Shown piece after piece: positions 5,706 to 7,010 of a stretch of DNA of 7,010 nucleotides. The notes beneath the pieces are model-generated. The model worked only from the letters and a program-made list of their open reading frames with translations. It ran no database searches and was not told the origin of the DNA. The DNA comes from an uncultured Steroidobacter sp. (GTDB lineage Bacteria; Pseudomonadota; Gammaproteobacteria; Steroidobacterales; Steroidobacteraceae), in contig CAMLEO010000338.1 in NCBI GenBank assembly GCA_946478975.1, positions 1-7,010 on the forward strand. Reading direction: 5' to 3'. Position 1 is the first letter of the stretch, and each line of letters begins with the position of its first letter. Position numbers and translations under genes: made by a program.

Positions 5706-7010
5706 CTAGCGAACAACGTTTCGTACTGTGTCCGGCGTGAACGCCGACAACCGGCTTTGCGTTCGGAGCATGTCCGCTTCGGTGAGATCGGGGCGGCCGG
5801 CGCGCATCCGCTCGACCAGCGCTTCGAACGCCGGGGCCGGCACTGCCGGGCTGCAGAAGAATCCTTGATATTGATCGCAGCCCAGCTCGCGCAAATAACT
5901 CAGCTGCTCCGCTGTCTCGACACCTTCGGCAACCACGCGCAGGCGCAAGTTGTGAGCTAGCGAGATGATCGCTTTGACGATCGACGCGTCGTCCGGATTC
6001 GATAACAGGTCGCGTACGAAGCTGCGGTCGATCTTCAGCTTGTCGAGCGGGAAGCGGCGCAAATAACTCAGGCTCGAATAACCGGTGCCGAAGTCATCGA
6101 TGGAAATGTGCACGCCCATCGTGCTGAGGATCTGTAATGTAGCAGCGGATTTCTGCGCATCATCCATGACCGCGCTCTCGGTCAGTTCCAGTTCGAGATA
6201 ACCCGGTTGCAAGCGCGCTTCGGTCAGCGCCGAACGCACGACTGCCGCGAGATCGGCATGGCGAAACTGTTTCGCCGACAGGTTCACAGCGATGCGCACC
6301 GGTGACATTCCGGCGTCGAGCCAACGCCGCACCTGGGTGCAAGCTTCGCGCATCACCCATTCGCCGACCTGCACGATCAAGCCGGTCTCTTCGGCGATGG
6401 GAATGAACGAGCCGGGCGGCACGAGCCCGCGCGTCGGATGGCGCCAGCGAACTAAAGCCTCGGCACTACGGATGCGATTCGTGCCGATATCCACCTTCGG
6501 CTGATAGTGCAGCTCCAGCTGGCCGAGTTCGAGCGCGCGTCGCAGATCGTTTTCCAACTGCAGGCGCTCATCCGCCGCTTGTGACATTTCCAGCGCATAG
6601 AAACGGAAGCCGCCGCGGCTCGCCTGCTTGGCGCACCGTAGAGCTGTGTCCGCACGACGTAACAACAAGTCGAACGAATCGCCGTCCATCGGATACATGC
6701 TCACACCCATGGTGATCGAGGTGTGAATCTGTGTCTCTTCGATAGTGAACGGTTCACGGACCGCGTCGAAGACTTTGTGAGCTACGACTTCGGCATCGCG
6801 CGGCCCGCGCATGCCGCGCGAGATGATGGTGAATTCGTTGCCTGCCAGCCGGCCCAAGACGTTGTTGTAACCAAGCGCGGTGCGCAGTCGCTTGATCAGC
6901 GCGACCAGCAGCTCGTCGCCGGCCTGGTGGCCCAGCGAATCGTTGATCGATTTGAGCCGATCGACATTGAGCACCATCACGGCAAACTCGGTGCCGCTGT
7001 TGGTCGCGTC
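5706..7010 (-). CDS. GGDEF-EAL protein, probable c-di-GMP phosphodiesterase (partial, N-terminus off window)
   Basis: The stop TAG is at 5708-5706 and the frame stays open to the right edge, giving 434 residues without the true start. Residues are numbered here from base 7010. A GGDEF domain (about 1-140) is followed by an EAL domain (about 155-402) and a short tail. The GGDEF signature is degenerate, reading AGNEF (56-60). The first metal-binding Asp of the usual DxD-FK segment is Asn15 in VLNVDRLKSIND, and the RxxD inhibitory site is absent, so diguanylate cyclase activity is unlikely. The EAL domain has the full catalytic set with normal family spacing: Glu184 (EAL), Asn243 (NLS), Glu275 (ELTE), Asp305-Asp306 (IDDFGTGYSSL), Lys326 (LKID), Glu362 (EGVET) and Gln382. 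It is therefore predicted to hydrolyse c-di-GMP to pGpG. Any sensory or membrane part would be upstream, off the window. The gene is convergent with the small hypothetical gene. Confidence 0.96.
   Translation of the reverse strand, partial: DATNSGTEFAVMVLNVDRLKSINDSLGHQAGDELLVALIKRLRTALGYNNVLGRLAGNEFTIISRGMRGPRDAEVVAHKVFDAVREPFTIEETQIHTSITMGVSMYPMDGDSFDLLLRRADTALRCAKQASRGGFRFYALEMSQAADERLQLENDLRRALELGQLELHYQPKVDIGTNRIRSAEALVRWRHPTRGLVPPGSFIPIAEETGLIVQVGEWVMREACTQVRRWLDAGMSPVRIAVNLSAKQFRHADLAAVVRSALTEARLQPGYLELELTESAVMDDAQKSAATLQILSTMGVHISIDDFGTGYSSLSYLRRFPLDKLKIDRSFVRDLLSNPDDASIVKAIISLAHNLRLRVVAEGVETAEQLSYLRELGCDQYQGFFCSPAVPAPAFEALVERMRAGRPDLTEADMLRTQSRLSAFTPDTVRNVVR

Noticed and set aside
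1..7010. CRISPR arrays, tRNA or rRNA genes, insertion sequences and attachment sites.
   Set aside because: I saw no regularly spaced repeats, no RNA-gene signatures, no transposase and no terminal inverted repeats. Nearly all of the window is accounted for by protein-coding genes.

Overview
The window carries the 3' end of trpE followed by the complete genes trpG, trpD, trpC, trpF, trpB and trpA, all on the plus strand. Together they encode the route from chorismate to L-tryptophan. After trpA comes one small Cys/His-containing hypothetical gene on the same strand. A minus-strand GGDEF-EAL (cyclic-di-GMP) gene then runs off the right edge.

Organism: the DNA is clearly GC-rich, with many G/C third codon positions, and the genes use ATG or GTG starts with Shine-Dalgarno sites. 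A GGDEF-EAL protein beside a small conserved-looking protein fits a proteobacterium. My tentative guess is a non-enteric gammaproteobacterium of the xanthomonad/Steroidobacter type. No enzyme fusions are present (G is not fused to D, C is not fused to F), and all seven genes are contiguous. This differs from the enteric layout with fused genes and from the split trpE / trpGDC / trpFBA layout of pseudomonads. The taxonomic placement is inference only.

Layout: trpE tail (1-139), trpG (136-759), trpD (761-1792), trpC (1795-2673), trpF (2670-3272), trpB (3269-4513), trpA (4513-5283), hypothetical gene (5350-5694), GGDEF-EAL gene (complement of 5706 to beyond 7010). Every junction inside the trp operon is an overlap of 1-4 nt or a gap of 1-2 nt, which points to one transcript with translational coupling. 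TrpE and TrpG form anthranilate synthase. TrpD adds phosphoribose, TrpF isomerises, TrpC closes the indole ring, and TrpA/TrpB form tryptophan synthase. The operon's promoter and any leader or attenuator lie left of the window. I see no convincing intrinsic terminator after trpA, so the small gene may be cotranscribed. It ends tail-to-tail with the GGDEF-EAL gene, with only 11 nt between the two stop codons.

The content is mostly core metabolism. The points worth a second look are altered family motifs in TrpD and TrpF, a loop variant in TrpA, the uncharacterised Cys/His protein, and a GGDEF domain that looks catalytically dead joined to an EAL domain with a full set of catalytic residues.
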